Made by a program: the position numbers and the translations under genes | Shown: in pieces, positions 61,252 to 64,000 of the stretch | Numbering within the stretch: position 1 is the first letter of the stretch | Layout of the letters: each line of letters begins with the position of its first letter | Notes under the pieces: model-generated | Seen by the model: the letters and a program-made list of their open reading frames with translations, nothing else | Told to the model about the DNA's origin: nothing | Databases searched by the model: none | Assembly (NCBI RefSeq): GCF_001277215.2 | Contig: NZ_CP013940.1 | Coordinates: 3,720,001-3,784,000, forward strand | DNA: 64,000 nucleotides | Source: Cronobacter malonaticus LMG 23826 | Lineage (GTDB): Bacteria > Pseudomonadota > Gammaproteobacteria > Enterobacterales > Enterobacteriaceae | Direction of reading: 5' to 3'

Positions 61252-61327
61252 TGGTGCTGATACCCAGAGTCGAACTGGGGACCTCACCCTTACCAAGGGT
61301 GCGCTCTACCAACTGAGCCATATCAGC
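61252..61327 (-). tRNA. thrV: tRNA-Thr (GGT anticodon)
   Basis: 76 bases with encoded CCA. Acceptor GCTGATA pairs with TATCAGC; anticodon loop CTTGGTA gives GGT (plus-strand ACC at 61292-61294); the T-arm is CCCAG-TTCGACT-CTGGG. Location between two 5S genes is that of thrV. Confidence 0.97.
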
Positions 61328-61339
61328 ACACTTAATTTG

Positions 61340-61459
61340 ATGCCTGGCAGTTCCCTACTCTCGCATGGGGAGGCCCCACACTACCATCGGCGCTACGGCG
61401 TTTCACTTCTGAGTTCGGCATGGGGTCAGGTGGGACCACCGCGCTACAGCCGCCAGGCA
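61340..61459 (-). rRNA. rrfD: 5S rRNA, promoter-proximal copy (rrfD position)
   Basis: 120 bases, beginning TGCCTGGCGG and ending CTGCCAGGCAT on the minus strand, following 23S by 90 bases. Confidence 0.97.
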
Positions 61460-61549
61460 AATTCTGTCTCGTTCACCGCTTCCGCCATGAACGTTTATCC
61501 GTCACAAGCTGAATATCTCTCTCAACACGCCAGACTTCTTTGGCGTTGT

Positions 61550-64000
<2,451 letters not shown>

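Overview
The window is a stretch of conserved enterobacterial chromosome. Gene order (gltBD, sspAB, rplM-rpsI, zapE, zapG, degQS, mdh, argR, aaeRXAB, tldD, yhdP, rng, yhdE, mreBCD, csrD, acuI, accBC, yhdT, panF, prmA, dusB-fis, acrS-acrEF, yhdVWXYZ, rrnD) follows the E. coli gltB-to-rrnD segment. Protein lengths match E. coli almost residue for residue once starts are corrected. Differences from E. coli K-12 are an autotransporter instead of gltF and the nan genes after gltD, a second yhcN paralogue, an aldehyde dehydrogenase before aaeB, msrPQ plus a type II dehydroquinase (aroQ) before accBC, a periplasmic alpha-carbonic anhydrase before dusB, and an MHYT-GGDEF-EAL protein after fis. High GC and this gene set suggest Cronobacter or a close relative; that assignment is from memory of gene order, not from a search.

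Layout. 1-5.7 kb: glutamate synthase, gltB cut by the window edge. 6.0-8.6 kb: a type V autotransporter with an AT-rich upstream region. 8.7-12.4 kb, minus strand: stringent starvation proteins, ribosomal proteins S9/L13 and the ZapE ATPase. 12.6-15.7 kb: ZapG and the periplasmic proteases DegQ and DegS. 15.7-17.6 kb: malate dehydrogenase and the arginine repressor with its ARG boxes. 17.9-20.4 kb: two YhcN-type stress peptides, a barstar-like protein and a succinate-semialdehyde-type dehydrogenase. 20.5-24.8 kb: aromatic carboxylic acid efflux (aaeXAB) and its LysR regulator. 24.8-37.1 kb: a long minus-strand run from csrD through mreBCD, yhdE, rng and yhdP to tldD, covering cell shape, RNA turnover, envelope lipid transport and a protease. 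37.3-45.2 kb: acuI, methionine sulfoxide repair (msrPQ), aroQ, acetyl-CoA carboxylase subunits, pantothenate uptake and L11 methylation. 45.4-50.3 kb: carbonic anhydrase, dusB-fis and the c-di-GMP protein. 50.3-55.6 kb: an RND efflux pump with a divergent TetR regulator. 55.9-60.8 kb: a small lipoprotein and a polar amino acid ABC transporter. 61.0-64.0 kb, minus strand: the 3' part of an rRNA operon (23S partial, 5S, tRNA-Thr, 5S, T1-type terminator).

Much of the window serves envelope biology (MreBCD, YhdP, DegQ/DegS, AaeAB, AcrEF, MsrPQ, autotransporter) and growth-rate-linked expression (dusB-fis, rRNA, ribosomal proteins, SspA). I did not find an undescribed multigene system. The observations most worth checking are the accessory autotransporter, the MHYT-GGDEF-EAL protein with both active sites intact, the consensus CRP-like site before yhcN, the serine in place of a second active-site cysteine in the aldehyde dehydrogenase, and a compensatory base-pair difference between the two 5S genes.
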